Shown here: piece after piece, positions 1-6,906 of the stretch
Layout: each line of letters opens with the position of its first letter
Position numbering within the stretch: position 1 is the first letter of the stretch
NCBI GenBank assembly: GCA_050944685.1
Contig: JBMNRP010000038.1
Coordinates: 1 to 11,059, forward strand
Reading direction: 5' to 3'
Length of the DNA: 11,059 nucleotides
DNA from: CADBRN01 sp050944685
GTDB taxonomy: Bacteria > Bacillota > Clostridia > Lachnospirales > Lachnospiraceae
Notes under the pieces: model-generated
Seen by the model: the letters and a program-made list of their open reading frames with translations, nothing else
The model's database searches: none
Told to the model about the DNA's origin: nothing
Program-made: the position numbers and the translations under genes

Positions 1-998
1 CCCACATCCTTCAGCTGCAGCGGAATGACCTTCACCGCCCAGTTATGTTCCAGCGCGGAGTACGTATTCATCGTCTCGGTGATGCGGTCCTCGGTCAGCT
101 GGTCGTGAAAGGACTGTCCCACATCTCCGATCACGCTCTCCAGTTTCCCGTCATACCGCTCCGGCCGGTACATAACGCTGATGACCCCGTAAAAATTCCG
201 TGTCGTGCCGGTCTGAAAATAGTTACGGAGATTGACCGGAACCGTAACCACGATCGGCTTTTTCCGATCTCTGGTCCTCATGGAACGAATGATTCCCTCA
301 ATCACGAGAGAGGTGGTAAAAACGGCCAGCGTCGCATGGTACCGATGGCAGAGATCCAGATATTTCTTCACGGAAACACAGCCCTCGATCATATGAATGC
401 GCAAATTCGGATCCAGTTCTCCCTTCAGCTGGTAGGCTTTCGTGTGTGTCGACATAACCTTGGACATCGCGCTGGCATGTTTTTTATTTTTTGTATAAAA
501 GCGATCGAACGCATCCGTCGCCTTCTCTCTGACCGAGGAAGAATCCTCCTGCGCACCGGACGCGTCAATATGGTATTTTTCGATCAGATAATTTGCTGCA
601 AGTTCTTTCAGGAAGACGAAACCGCCCGCTCCGTCGGTGAGCACGTGGTACATCTCCAGATTGATTTTTCTGTGAAAATAACTGACGCGATACAGAAGAT
701 TCTTTCGTCCTCGCTCATAGATCGCAGACAGAGCCGGAAGATGATCTTCCGAAACCTGAGCCTTCATTGTCCGCGACTGCTCGAGATAATACCAGAACAG
801 ACCCCTCTGCAGATAGCAGTTGAAGTGCGGAAATTCATCTATCGTCCGTTCCAGAGCAGACTGCAGAACATCCCCGTCCACTTCTTCCTTCAGCTCGCAG
901 GTCAGCCGGAACACTCTCGTGTCTGCCCCGCGTTCTGTTGAAGGGATGATCTTCGCCGCATTATCGAGTTTATACCATTTTTGGTCTGTGACCGGCAT
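1..998 (-). CDS. Alcohol acetyltransferase / condensation-domain-like acyltransferase, 3' end outside window
   Basis: I translated this frame directly: it is open from an ATG at 998 to the window edge, giving 332 complete codons with no stop. The protein begins MPVTDQKWYKLDNAAKIIPS and carries an HxxxDG motif (H118, D122, G123, in the context YHVLTDGAGG), the catalytic signature of the CoA-dependent acyltransferase superfamily (condensation domains, PapA-type and AATase proteins). The opening WYKLDNAAKI and the later RGLFWYYLEQ stretch (about residues 65-74) resemble the alcohol-acetyltransferase-like proteins common in Lachnospiraceae. Such proteins are usually 400 residues or more, so perhaps a quarter is missing, including the C-terminal DFGWG-like motif if present. 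A GGGGGA stretch about 10 bases upstream can serve as ribosome binding site. It lies 59 bases after the Feo-type gene and may be co-transcribed with it. Substrate is unknown; O-acyl transfer is inferred from the motif. No signal peptide is visible. Confidence 0.8.
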   Translation of the reverse strand, partial: MPVTDQKWYKLDNAAKIIPSTERGADTRVFRLTCELKEEVDGDVLQSALERTIDEFPHFNCYLQRGLFWYYLEQSRTMKAQVSEDHLPALSAIYERGRKNLLYRVSYFHRKINLEMYHVLTDGAGGFVFLKELAANYLIEKYHIDASGAQEDSSSVREKATDAFDRFYTKNKKHASAMSKVMSTHTKAYQLKGELDPNLRIHMIEGCVSVKKYLDLCHRYHATLAVFTTSLVIEGIIRSMRTRDRKKPIVVTVPVNLRNYFQTGTTRNFYGVISVMYRPERYDGKLESVIGDVGQSFHDQLTEDRITETMNTYSALEHNWAVKVIPLQLKDV

Positions 999-1057
999 AC
1001 TGACTGTTCCCCCAATGACAATCCTGCGACCCTGTTATTCTTTCCGTATCGGATCCC

Positions 1058-1279
1058 TCATCGAATCCGCTCCCGCGTTTCCCGCCTCCGGACGGAGCCG
1101 GCATCTTCAGCGGGATTCGCACGCGAACAGGAGTGAATGCATGTTACGCAATTTCCGGAGCATCCTGAGGAAGATCCCCCGCAGCACTTTCCGGATTTTT
1201 TCTGTTTCCGGATCGAGCGGACCGCGAATACGGCCGCCGCCGCGATCAGAATCAGAATGATGATATCTACCGCATGCAT
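1058..1279 (-). CDS. FeoB-associated Cys-rich membrane protein
   Basis: This 73-residue peptide has one N-terminal membrane segment (about residues 5-21, DIIILILIAAAAVFAV), then a basic stretch (RSIRKQKKSGK) and a cysteine cluster with six Cys at 32, 33, 40, 44, 47 and 51. This is the layout of the FeoB-associated Cys-rich family (Pfam FeoB_associated), small proteins usually encoded just after feoB and thought to assist ferrous iron uptake; their exact role is not established. The ATG at 1279 is preceded by a strong AAAGGAGAG site at good spacing. A second ATG lies in another frame at 1275 and is not used here. Two things are odd. No feoA or feoB is in the window, since its upstream neighbour is a tRNA terminator. 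Also, the protein continues about 22 residues past the last Cys in an Arg/Glu-rich tail, longer than most family members. Confidence 0.8.
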   Translation of the reverse strand: MHAVDIIILILIAAAAVFAVRSIRKQKKSGKCCGGSSSGCSGNCVTCIHSCSRANPAEDAGSVRRRETRERIR

Positions 1280-1319
1280 TATCGTCTCTCCTTTCAGGCA
1301 TCCGCGCAGAAAACCTGAG

Positions 1320-1374
1320 AAAAAAGGCTGTCACATTAAGAACCGCCCTTTGCATTCTTAATATAACAGCCTTT
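1320..1374 (-). terminator. Nested-hairpin intrinsic terminator after tRNA-Asp
   Basis: Two perfect stems are nested. The outer stem is 9 bp (AAAGGCTGT at 1323-1331 with ACAGCCTTT at 1366-1374) and the inner stem is 8 bp (ATTAAGAA at 1335-1342 with TTCTTAAT at 1355-1362). A symmetric 3/3 internal loop separates them and the terminal loop is 12 bases. On the minus strand the structure runs into six T (1325-1320), partly overlapping the stem base. It starts 2 bases after the tRNA-Asp discriminator, so it ends the Thr-Met-Asp transcript. There is no T-tract on the plus side, so it acts in one direction. The next gene starts only 40 bases further on, so partial readthrough may feed it. Confidence 0.85.
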
Positions 1375-1376
1375 CG

Positions 1377-1450
1377 CGACCCGGATCGGGATCGAACCGA
1401 CGACCTCCGCCGTGACAGGGCGGCGCTCTAACCAGCTGAGCCACCGGGCC
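1377..1450 (-). tRNA. tRNA-Asp (anticodon GTC)
   Basis: This 74-base cloverleaf begins GGCCCGG and ends CCGGGTC plus discriminator G, giving a 7 bp acceptor stem with one G-U pair. The D arm contains GGCTCAGCTGGTTAGAGC, the anticodon loop reads CTGTCAC with GTC, and the T loop contains GGTTCGATCC. CCA is not encoded. It is the last gene of a Thr-Met-Asp cluster, 14 bases after the Met tRNA, and is followed at once by a terminator. Confidence 0.97.
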
Positions 1451-1464
1451 AGAAAAATGAAAAG

Positions 1465-1538
1465 TGGATCATCGGGGACTCGAACCCTGGACCGACCGGT
1501 TATGAGCCGGCTGCTCTAACCAACTGAGCTAATGATCC
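1465..1538 (-). tRNA. tRNA-Met (anticodon CAT), probably elongator
   Basis: This 74-base cloverleaf has a perfect 7 bp acceptor stem (GGATCAT with ATGATCC), discriminator A and anticodon loop CTCATAA within a CCGG-type stem. A C1-A72 mismatch and the three G-C pairs in the anticodon stem typical of initiator tRNA are absent, so it is not fMet. A CAT anticodon is also used by tRNA-Ile2, in which lysidine modifies the C. The AGCCGGCTCATAACCGG stem and loop look like clostridial elongator Met, but I cannot exclude Ile2 from sequence alone. CCA is not encoded. Confidence 0.93.
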
Positions 1539-1544
1539 GCAAAA

Positions 1545-1617
1545 AGCCGATGATCGGACTCGAACCGATAACCTGCTGATTACAAATCAGCTGCTCTGCC
1601 AATTGAGCCACATCGGC
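1545..1617 (-). tRNA. tRNA-Thr (anticodon TGT)
   Basis: This 73-base cloverleaf has the acceptor stem GCCGATG with CATCGGC and discriminator T. The D arm is GGCTCAATTGGCAGAGC, the anticodon loop is TTTGTAA in a CTGAT/ATCAG stem, and the T arm contains GGTTCGAGTCC. CCA is not encoded. It is the first gene of the downstream tRNA cluster, 6 bases ahead of the Met tRNA and about 45 bases after the promoter candidate at 1663-1691. Confidence 0.97.
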
Positions 1618-1662
1618 GAACGTGCCGGTGTTCGAGTAAAGATTCACCGTGACAACATCCAA

Positions 1663-1691
1663 ATAATACCATAATTCAGGCGCGCCCGCAA
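1663..1691 (-). promoter_or_regulatory. Candidate sigma-A promoter for the Thr-Met-Asp tRNA cluster
   Basis: On the minus strand TTGCGG (1691-1686) is followed after exactly 17 bases by TATTAT (1668-1663), a near-consensus -10 box with a weak -35 box. Transcription would start near 1656, giving a leader of about 40 bases before tRNA-Thr. It lies in the 113-base gap after subunit D, directly after a hairpin. Readthrough from the ATPase operon is an alternative source of tRNA transcripts. Confidence 0.55.
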
Positions 1692-1719
1692 CAGCGCACG
1701 GAATTTTTTCCGGGCGCTG
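1692..1719 (-). other. Hairpin after the ATPase operon, no T-tract
   Basis: CAGCGC (1692-1697) pairs with GCGCTG (1714-1719), and CGG (1699-1701) with CCG (1710-1712). One A-G mismatch and an 8-base loop complete a 9 bp stem. It begins 11 bases after the subunit D stop codon. There is no following run of T, so it is a poor intrinsic terminator; it may be a 3'-end stabiliser or part of a Rho-dependent end. An overlapping alternative pairing (GCGCCCG 1682-1688 with CGGGCGC 1711-1717) would cover the -35 box of the tRNA promoter candidate. Confidence 0.45.
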
Positions 1720-1730
1720 CAGCACAAAAT

Positions 1731-2381
1731 TCAGCGCTCGTAACCGTGCGCTTCTTCAAGCATCATATCCTTTACTTTCATCAGACGCACCTGCGTGCTT
1801 CGCTCGTTCTCGTCGAGCTTCATCGTAATATAACGGATGCCCTCCTGAGTCTCCGGAATAATCACATGCTCCAGTGCATTGACGCGGCGCCGGGTCTTCT
1901 CGATCTCCGCCGCCATCAGCTGACAGGACTTTTCCACCTCCGCCAGCTTCAGCATGTCCGGAAGCGTATCGGAGAGCGATTTGACCGCGTCATCCAGATC
2001 GCTGGAGGTATAGGCAAAACCGTACGGATAAATATCATTCTCATCGGGAGTCCTGGTCTTCGTATGATAGACAGGAACATCGACACTCATGACATTTTTC
2101 GTACTGATATCCAGCTGAACCTCCTGCTTGGGCGCGATCATCGCGCTCTGCAGGATTTCCTCAGACATGCCGGCCTTCGCCAGGACAAAATTCCGGTTTG
2201 CGTTCCTGATCTGATTCTCCACCTGAAGACGAAGCTTCATATCTTCCCGGACCAGGTCAAGAAACTGCCTCATCAGCTCATCGCGTTTATTCTTCAGAAG
2301 TCTGTGACCCTTTACCGCCGTCGTCAGTTTTCTCTTCAGGCGGGTCAGTTCCATACGGGTCGGATTCACAACCGTCGCCAT
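1731..2381 (-). CDS. ntpD: V/A-type ATPase subunit D (central rotor shaft)
   Basis: Subunit D is the long antiparallel coiled coil that turns inside the A3B3 head and links it to F, C and the membrane ring. The 216-residue product has the family's usual size. It starts MATVVNPTRMELTRLKRKL, the conserved NPTR...L..L/K.. entry of the N-terminal helix (about residues 8-70). A middle segment of about 80 residues follows, and then the C-terminal helix (about 145-205), with the heptad-like RRVNALEHVIIPETQEGIRY stretch typical of the family. The start ATG lies 13 bases after the subunit B stop and has a GAGGG site about 6 bases upstream. It is the last gene of the operon; a hairpin and the tRNA-Thr cluster follow. 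Nothing looks truncated or broken. Confidence 0.97.
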   Translation of the reverse strand: MATVVNPTRMELTRLKRKLTTAVKGHRLLKNKRDELMRQFLDLVREDMKLRLQVENQIRNANRNFVLAKAGMSEEILQSAMIAPKQEVQLDISTKNVMSVDVPVYHTKTRTPDENDIYPYGFAYTSSDLDDAVKSLSDTLPDMLKLAEVEKSCQLMAAEIEKTRRRVNALEHVIIPETQEGIRYITMKLDENERSTQVRLMKVKDMMLEEAHGYER

Positions 2382-2394
2382 AATATACCCTCAG

Positions 2395-3768
2395 TCATTT
2401 TTTAATATAATACCGGTCAAGCATCTCATCCGGAATTCGTTTCAGCTCAGACCGCGGCAGCATGCGCAGCAGATCCCAGCCGAGATCCAGCGTCTCCTCG
2501 ATGCTGCGGTTCGCGCGGTATCCCTGATTGACATATCTCTGCTCGAATTCATCCGCGAACTTCGCGTAGATCAGGTCGATATCGGTCAGTGCCGCCTCGC
2601 CCAGAATCACCATCAGCTCTTTCGCGTCTTTGCCTCGCGCGTACGCCGCAAACAGCTGGTTCATCGTCGCCGCGTGGTCTGCCCTGGTCCTTCCCTCGCC
2701 GATCCCTTTATCCTTCAGCCGGGAAAGAGACGGAAGCACGTCGATCGGCGGCTGGATACCCTTCCGGTATAATTCACGGGAGAGAATGATCTGCCCCTCG
2801 GTGATATACCCGGTCAGATCGGGGATCGGGTGCGTCTTGTCGTCCTCGGGCATGGTCAGAATCGGAATCAGCGTGATAGATCCCTTCTTGCCCTTCTGAC
2901 GGCCGGCGCGCTCGTACATGGTCGCCAGATCGGTGTACATGTATCCGGGATAGCCCCGGCGTCCGGGAACCTCTTTACGCGCGGCGGAAACCTCACGCAG
3001 CGCGTCCGCGTAGTTTGTTATATCGGTGAGAATGACAAGCACGTGCATGTCTTTCTCAAACGCCAGATACTCCGCCGCCGTCAGTGCCATGCGGGGCGTA
3101 GAAATACGCTCGACGGCGGGGTCATTGGCCAGATTGATGAAAAGCACCGTGCGGTCGAGAGCCCCGGTCTCACGAAACGATTCCTCGAAGAAGTGCGCTT
3201 CCTCATAAGTAATACCGATAGCCGCAAATACAACGGCGAACGGTTCGCTCGTTCCCAGAACCTTCGCCTGCCTGGCGATCTGCGCCGCAAGCTGTGCGTG
3301 CGGAAGACCGGAGGCGGAGAAAATCGGAAGCTTCTGTCCTCTGACCAGCGTGTTCAGACCATCAATGGCGGATACACCGGTCTGGATGAACTCCGACGGG
3401 TAATCACGGGCAGACGGGTTCATCGGAAGTCCGTTGATATCCTTCCGGGCCTCCGGCAGAATCTCCGGTCCGCCATCTGTCGTGCGTCCCATCCCGTCAA
3501 AGACACGTCCCAGCATATCCTCCGAAACGCCGAGTTCCATGGCTCTCCCGAGAAAATGCACCTTGCTGTCCGACAGATTGATTCCCGTCGAATCTTCAAA
3601 CAGCTGAACCAGCGCATTGCCCCCGTCAATCTCGAGAACCTTGCATCTTCGCAGCTCTCCGTTTGAGAGCTCGATCTCACCGAGCTCATTGTATTTAACA
3701 TTTTCTACGCCCTTGACCATCATCAGGGGGCCGGCGACTTCCTGAATGGTACGATATTCCTTCGACAT
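2395..3768 (-). CDS. ntpB: V/A-type ATPase subunit B (non-catalytic head subunit)
   Basis: Subunit B alternates with A in the A3B3 hexamer and contributes the arginine finger to the catalytic sites at the A/B interfaces. The 457-residue product has the expected length and layout: N-terminal beta barrel (about residues 1-75), nucleotide-binding-like core (about 75-360) and C-terminal helical domain. In place of a Walker A motif it has SASGLPHAQLAAQIARQA (about 151-168), as in other B subunits, which do not hydrolyse ATP. PSLSR at 346-350 places the arginine finger at R350, the same number as in Enterococcus hirae NtpB. Other conserved stretches are EVPGRRGYPGYMYTDLA (about 266-282) and MPEDDKTHPIPDLTGYITEG (about 306-325). 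The ATG at 3768 lies 3 bases after the subunit A stop, and its GGAGG site sits inside the end of the A gene, suggesting coupled translation. Confidence 0.98.
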   Translation of the reverse strand: MSKEYRTIQEVAGPLMMVKGVENVKYNELGEIELSNGELRRCKVLEIDGGNALVQLFEDSTGINLSDSKVHFLGRAMELGVSEDMLGRVFDGMGRTTDGGPEILPEARKDINGLPMNPSARDYPSEFIQTGVSAIDGLNTLVRGQKLPIFSASGLPHAQLAAQIARQAKVLGTSEPFAVVFAAIGITYEEAHFFEESFRETGALDRTVLFINLANDPAVERISTPRMALTAAEYLAFEKDMHVLVILTDITNYADALREVSAARKEVPGRRGYPGYMYTDLATMYERAGRQKGKKGSITLIPILTMPEDDKTHPIPDLTGYITEGQIILSRELYRKGIQPPIDVLPSLSRLKDKGIGEGRTRADHAATMNQLFAAYARGKDAKELMVILGEAALTDIDLIYAKFADEFEQRYVNQGYRANRSIEETLDLGWDLLRMLPRSELKRIPDEMLDRYYIKK

Positions 3769-3771
3769 TCT

Positions 3772-5547
3772 TTACCGGTCCTCCTTTCCCGCAAGTGAGC
3801 CGATCTCTGCGATCAGTGCGTCAGAAACCGCTTTATACTGCTCTTCGATACGATCTTCCGTCGTATACTTGTACCGGCCGATACTCTCACGGACCTTCGC
3901 CTTGACGAGATCCTCAATATCCGCTCCGTCCGAGAGCGCCTTCGATCCCAGATCATAGAACGCATAAACCAGTTTCATCAGGTAATACTGCTTCTTCAGG
4001 GAAGTATAGGTATCGATCTCATCGAAGGAGTTCTGATGAAGGAAGTCCTCACGGATGGACCGGGCGGCCTCCATCTTCAGGCGCTCCTGCGGAGACAGCG
4101 CGTCCATACCGACCATCTTCACGATATCGTTCAGGGACGCCTCCTCCTGGAGCAGACTCATCAGATGCTGTCTGGTCTCCAGCCAGTCCTCTTCTACATT
4201 TTCATTGAACCAGGGCTCCAGATCGTCCAGATACAGGCTGTAGGATGTCAGCCAGTTGATCGCCGGAAAATGTCTCTGGTAGGCGAGATCCGAATCCAGA
4301 CTCCAGAACACCTTTACGATTCGAAGAGTCGCCTGGCTGACCGGCTCGGAAATATCTCCGCCGGGCGGGGAAACCGCTCCGATAACCGAAAGGAATCCCT
4401 CTCGTCCATCCTTGCCAAGCGAGATCACGCGGCCGGCGCGCTCGTAAAACTGGGCAAGACGGGAACCGAGGTAGGCAGGATAGCCCTCCTCGCCGGGCAT
4501 CTCCTCCAGGCGGCCGGACATCTCACGGAGGGCCTCCGCCCAGCGGGATGTAGAATCTGCCATCAGTGCCACCGAGTATCCCATGTCGCGGAAATATTCC
4601 GCAATGGTAATTCCGGTATAGATTGAAGCCTCACGGGCAGCAACCGGCATATCCGAGGTATTGGCGATCAGAACCGTCCGGTTCATCAGGGATTCACCGG
4701 TCTTCGGATCCTTCAGCTCCGGAAACTCATTCAGTACATCGGTCATCTCGTTTCCGCGCTCTCCGCATCCGATGTAAACGACGATGTCCGCGTCCGCCCA
4801 CTTCGCGAGCTGGTGCTGGATAACCGTCTTGCCGGATCCGAACGGTCCGGGAACAGCGGCCGTGCCGCCCTTGGCGATCGGGAAAAATCCGTCGATAACT
4901 CTCTGCCCGGTGACCAGCGGCTGATTCGGAGGCAGTTTCTTCAGATACGGACGACCCCGCCGCACCGGCCACTTCTGCATCAGCGTCAGCTTCTTTTCAT
5001 CTCCGCGGTCGTCCCGGATGACTGCGACCGGATCCTCCACCGTGAAGGTGCCGGAATCAATAGAGACGATGGTCCCCTTCATTCCGTTCGGAATCATGAT
5101 TTTCTGGGTAACAAGAGGCGTCTCCTTCACCGTTCCGATCACGTCGCCCGCCTGAACTTTGTCGCCCGCCTTTGCGGTCGCCTCGAAGTTCCACTTCCGA
5201 TTGCGGTCCAGCGACGGAACTTCGACTCCTCGCGAGAGCAGATTACTTCCCGTCATCTCACGGATCTTATCCAGCGGTCGCTGGATTCCGTCGTATATCG
5301 CACCGATGAGTCCGGGTCCCAGCTCAACCGAGAGGGGCGCGCCCGTCGACTCGACCGGCTCTCCGGGTCCCAGGCCCTGGGTCTCTTCATAGACCTGGAT
5401 GGAAGCCTGATCTCCGTGCATTTCAATAATCTCGCCGATCAGCCGCTCGCTGGAGACGCGTACCACGTCAAACATGTTCGCGTCGCGCATTCCCTCCGCG
5501 ATGACAAGCGGGCCGGCGACCTTCTTTATCGTTCCGGTGCTGCTCAT
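3772..5547 (-). CDS. ntpA: V/A-type ATPase subunit A (catalytic)
   Basis: Subunit A carries the three catalytic ATP sites of the rotary ATPase. The 591-residue product is full length. It has an N-terminal beta barrel (about residues 1-70) and the A-specific non-homologous insertion (about 110-190). The Walker A motif GPFGSGKT is at 234-241, with K240 binding phosphate. CGERGNEM at 261-268 holds E263 at the place of the general-base glutamate. EMPGEEGYPAYLGSRLAQFY follows in the core, and the C-terminal part is a helical bundle. It overlaps subunit F by 4 bases (ATGA at 5547-5544), a sign of translational coupling, and has AGAGGAG just upstream. In bacteria the complex can pump ions at the cost of ATP or make ATP; the sequence does not say which direction prevails. 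No key residue is missing. Confidence 0.98.
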   Translation of the reverse strand: MSSTGTIKKVAGPLVIAEGMRDANMFDVVRVSSERLIGEIIEMHGDQASIQVYEETQGLGPGEPVESTGAPLSVELGPGLIGAIYDGIQRPLDKIREMTGSNLLSRGVEVPSLDRNRKWNFEATAKAGDKVQAGDVIGTVKETPLVTQKIMIPNGMKGTIVSIDSGTFTVEDPVAVIRDDRGDEKKLTLMQKWPVRRGRPYLKKLPPNQPLVTGQRVIDGFFPIAKGGTAAVPGPFGSGKTVIQHQLAKWADADIVVYIGCGERGNEMTDVLNEFPELKDPKTGESLMNRTVLIANTSDMPVAAREASIYTGITIAEYFRDMGYSVALMADSTSRWAEALREMSGRLEEMPGEEGYPAYLGSRLAQFYERAGRVISLGKDGREGFLSVIGAVSPPGGDISEPVSQATLRIVKVFWSLDSDLAYQRHFPAINWLTSYSLYLDDLEPWFNENVEEDWLETRQHLMSLLQEEASLNDIVKMVGMDALSPQERLKMEAARSIREDFLHQNSFDEIDTYTSLKKQYYLMKLVYAFYDLGSKALSDGADIEDLVKAKVRESIGRYKYTTEDRIEEQYKAVSDALIAEIGSLAGKEDR

Positions 5548-5891
5548 GACTCCTCTTTCCTTTCTTTTTCGCCCGAGAACAGGATATCGCTTCCGACTGC
5601 CTGTTCCACCGATTTGCGCACATCGGCGACTCCCTGACCTGTATTTCCGGTCACTCCGGGAATCGCAATAATAGCGGGCGATAATTTTTCTCTGTAGCGG
5701 TCCAACTCCGCCCCCATCTTCTTCATCAGCGCCTCGGTCATATAAATGATACCGAAACCGCCTGTGTCGGCCCGCCGGATCAGATGAACGACTTCTTCAT
5801 TTGACATATCGTCTGTGGGAAATATGGTCAGTCCCAGGGTGGCAAACCCATAGATGCTGTCATAATCTCCCATTACCGCGATTTTATACAT
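5544..5891 (-). CDS. ntpG: V/A-type ATPase subunit F (rotor shaft, ntpG in E. hirae naming)
   Basis: Subunit F binds the middle of subunit D and rotates with it; in related enzymes it modulates ATPase activity. The product is 115 residues, slightly over the common 100-110. It begins MYKIAVMGDYDSIYGFATLG, matching the conserved (I/V)AV(I/M)GD.....GF..LG start of the family, and has SPAIIAIPG at about residues 71-79. The C-terminal tail is very charged (GEKERKEES) and is probably the flexible or helical end. Its ATG lies inside the last codons of subunit C (8-base overlap) and its stop overlaps the subunit A start as ATGA. An AAGGAAG site precedes it. Naming differs between systems: atpF in many genome annotations, ntpG in Enterococcus hirae. 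Confidence 0.95.
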   Translation of the reverse strand: MYKIAVMGDYDSIYGFATLGLTIFPTDDMSNEEVVHLIRRADTGGFGIIYMTEALMKKMGAELDRYREKLSPAIIAIPGVTGNTGQGVADVRKSVEQAVGSDILFSGEKERKEES

Positions 5892-6906
5892 ACATCTTCC
5901 TTGCCCTTTCCGCTATGACCTCTTCCGGAAAATCATTGGCTTTCGCCGTCAGAATGATCCGTACGGTTTTGATCTCGTTTTCCCTCGCCAGATAATAGGC
6001 GAGAACCGGTCCCACTGACTCATTGACCGTGCGCATCGGACGGATCAGGTCGATCAGCTCATCGTCGCACCAGCGCTCAAACGAAGCGGGTGACTCCTTC
6101 AGCGCCTCCACTGCCTTCTCAAAGCCGGCACGCTTCAGATAGCGGTAGAGCGGGTCGTCCGCATTATCCGCCGCAGCGGACACGTTTTCTCCTTCCCCGG
6201 GAACTTTCTCCGGAGCGGACGCCGCATCGGCGAGCTGCTTCACATCCAGAAGTTCCGTGGCAGCCAGCGCGTTTTCAAAATAATCGCGCGGCTTTTTCAT
6301 TTTTCTTCCGCGTACGGCGATCCGGATATCCGTGAGTGCGTTCGTCAGTTCGATATACCGGCGCAGAAGCCTGTTGTGCGCGTGTTCCGCGGATTCTGTC
6401 ATCGATTCCATGCAGACGCGGTCCACCATGGTATCCACTATCTGCCCGTCACGCGTCTTCAGCATGACCTCCAGCGCACGCTGTGCAACATCCCGCATCA
6501 TTTCCGGAAGCTCATCAAAGTCATGCTTTTTCAGGATATTCTCTACCTTTTCCCTGTCGAAGTCCGGCATATCATAAAACGCCTTCACATGAGATTCGGA
6601 CGTCGTGATTTCCTGAATACCCGTCTTCAGATTATGGAAAAGTCTGGGATAGGATAAGATGTCAAGTGTCTCCTGGTCCAGTCCCAGATCGAGAATGACA
6701 TCCATCATCCGTCTCTCCTCGGCGGCGAGCATTTCTTCCGCGCTCGCGTCTGCAGACTCGCCGCCCCAGCCGCGGGCCTTCAGATATTCCATCACGTCCT
6801 GCTCCGTGTCCATAGCGGTCATGGCCTGGATATCCGCGTCGGTAAGCAGAGATTTTTCTTTTACGCGGATTCTTGAGACCGCATAAATATAATCCAGATT
6901 ATTCAT
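5884..6906 (-). CDS. ntpC: V/A-type ATPase subunit C (d-like adaptor between shaft and membrane ring)
   Basis: Subunit C is the funnel-shaped adaptor that sits on the K ring and receives the foot of the D/F shaft (V-ATPase d / AC39 family). The product has 340 residues, within the usual range. It begins MNNLDYIYAVSRIRVKEKSL, the typical Y.YA..R.R..E..LL family start. It also has PVLAYYLARENEIKTVRII near the C-terminus (about residues 300-318), a well conserved family segment. Between about residues 226 and 252 lies an Ala/Glu/Asp-rich stretch that looks like a low-complexity insertion before the last domain. The ATG at 6906 overlaps the end of subunit E by 8 bases, with a GGAG site about 8 bases upstream; the end overlaps subunit F by 8 bases. 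All frames are intact. Confidence 0.95.
   Translation of the reverse strand: MNNLDYIYAVSRIRVKEKSLLTDADIQAMTAMDTEQDVMEYLKARGWGGESADASAEEMLAAEERRMMDVILDLGLDQETLDILSYPRLFHNLKTGIQEITTSESHVKAFYDMPDFDREKVENILKKHDFDELPEMMRDVAQRALEVMLKTRDGQIVDTMVDRVCMESMTESAEHAHNRLLRRYIELTNALTDIRIAVRGRKMKKPRDYFENALAATELLDVKQLADAASAPEKVPGEGENVSAAADNADDPLYRYLKRAGFEKAVEALKESPASFERWCDDELIDLIRPMRTVNESVGPVLAYYLARENEIKTVRIILTAKANDFPEEVIAERARKMYV

Noticed and set aside
45..1260. Plus-strand open frames at 45-941 and 820-1260
   Set aside because: They are antisense to the acyltransferase and the Cys-rich peptide, both of which have recognisable motifs, and their products resemble nothing.
1107..1355. An 82-codon minus-strand frame overlapping the Cys-rich peptide
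   Set aside because: It uses another frame, overlaps the terminator and lacks the family features seen in the 1058-1279 frame.
1516..1725. A 69-codon minus-strand frame
   Set aside because: It runs through tRNA-Thr and part of tRNA-Met, so it cannot be a protein gene.
2830..5637. Long plus-strand frames opposite subunits A and B (2830-3666, 4036-4626, 4813-5637)
   Set aside because: They are shadows of strongly conserved ATPase genes on the minus strand.
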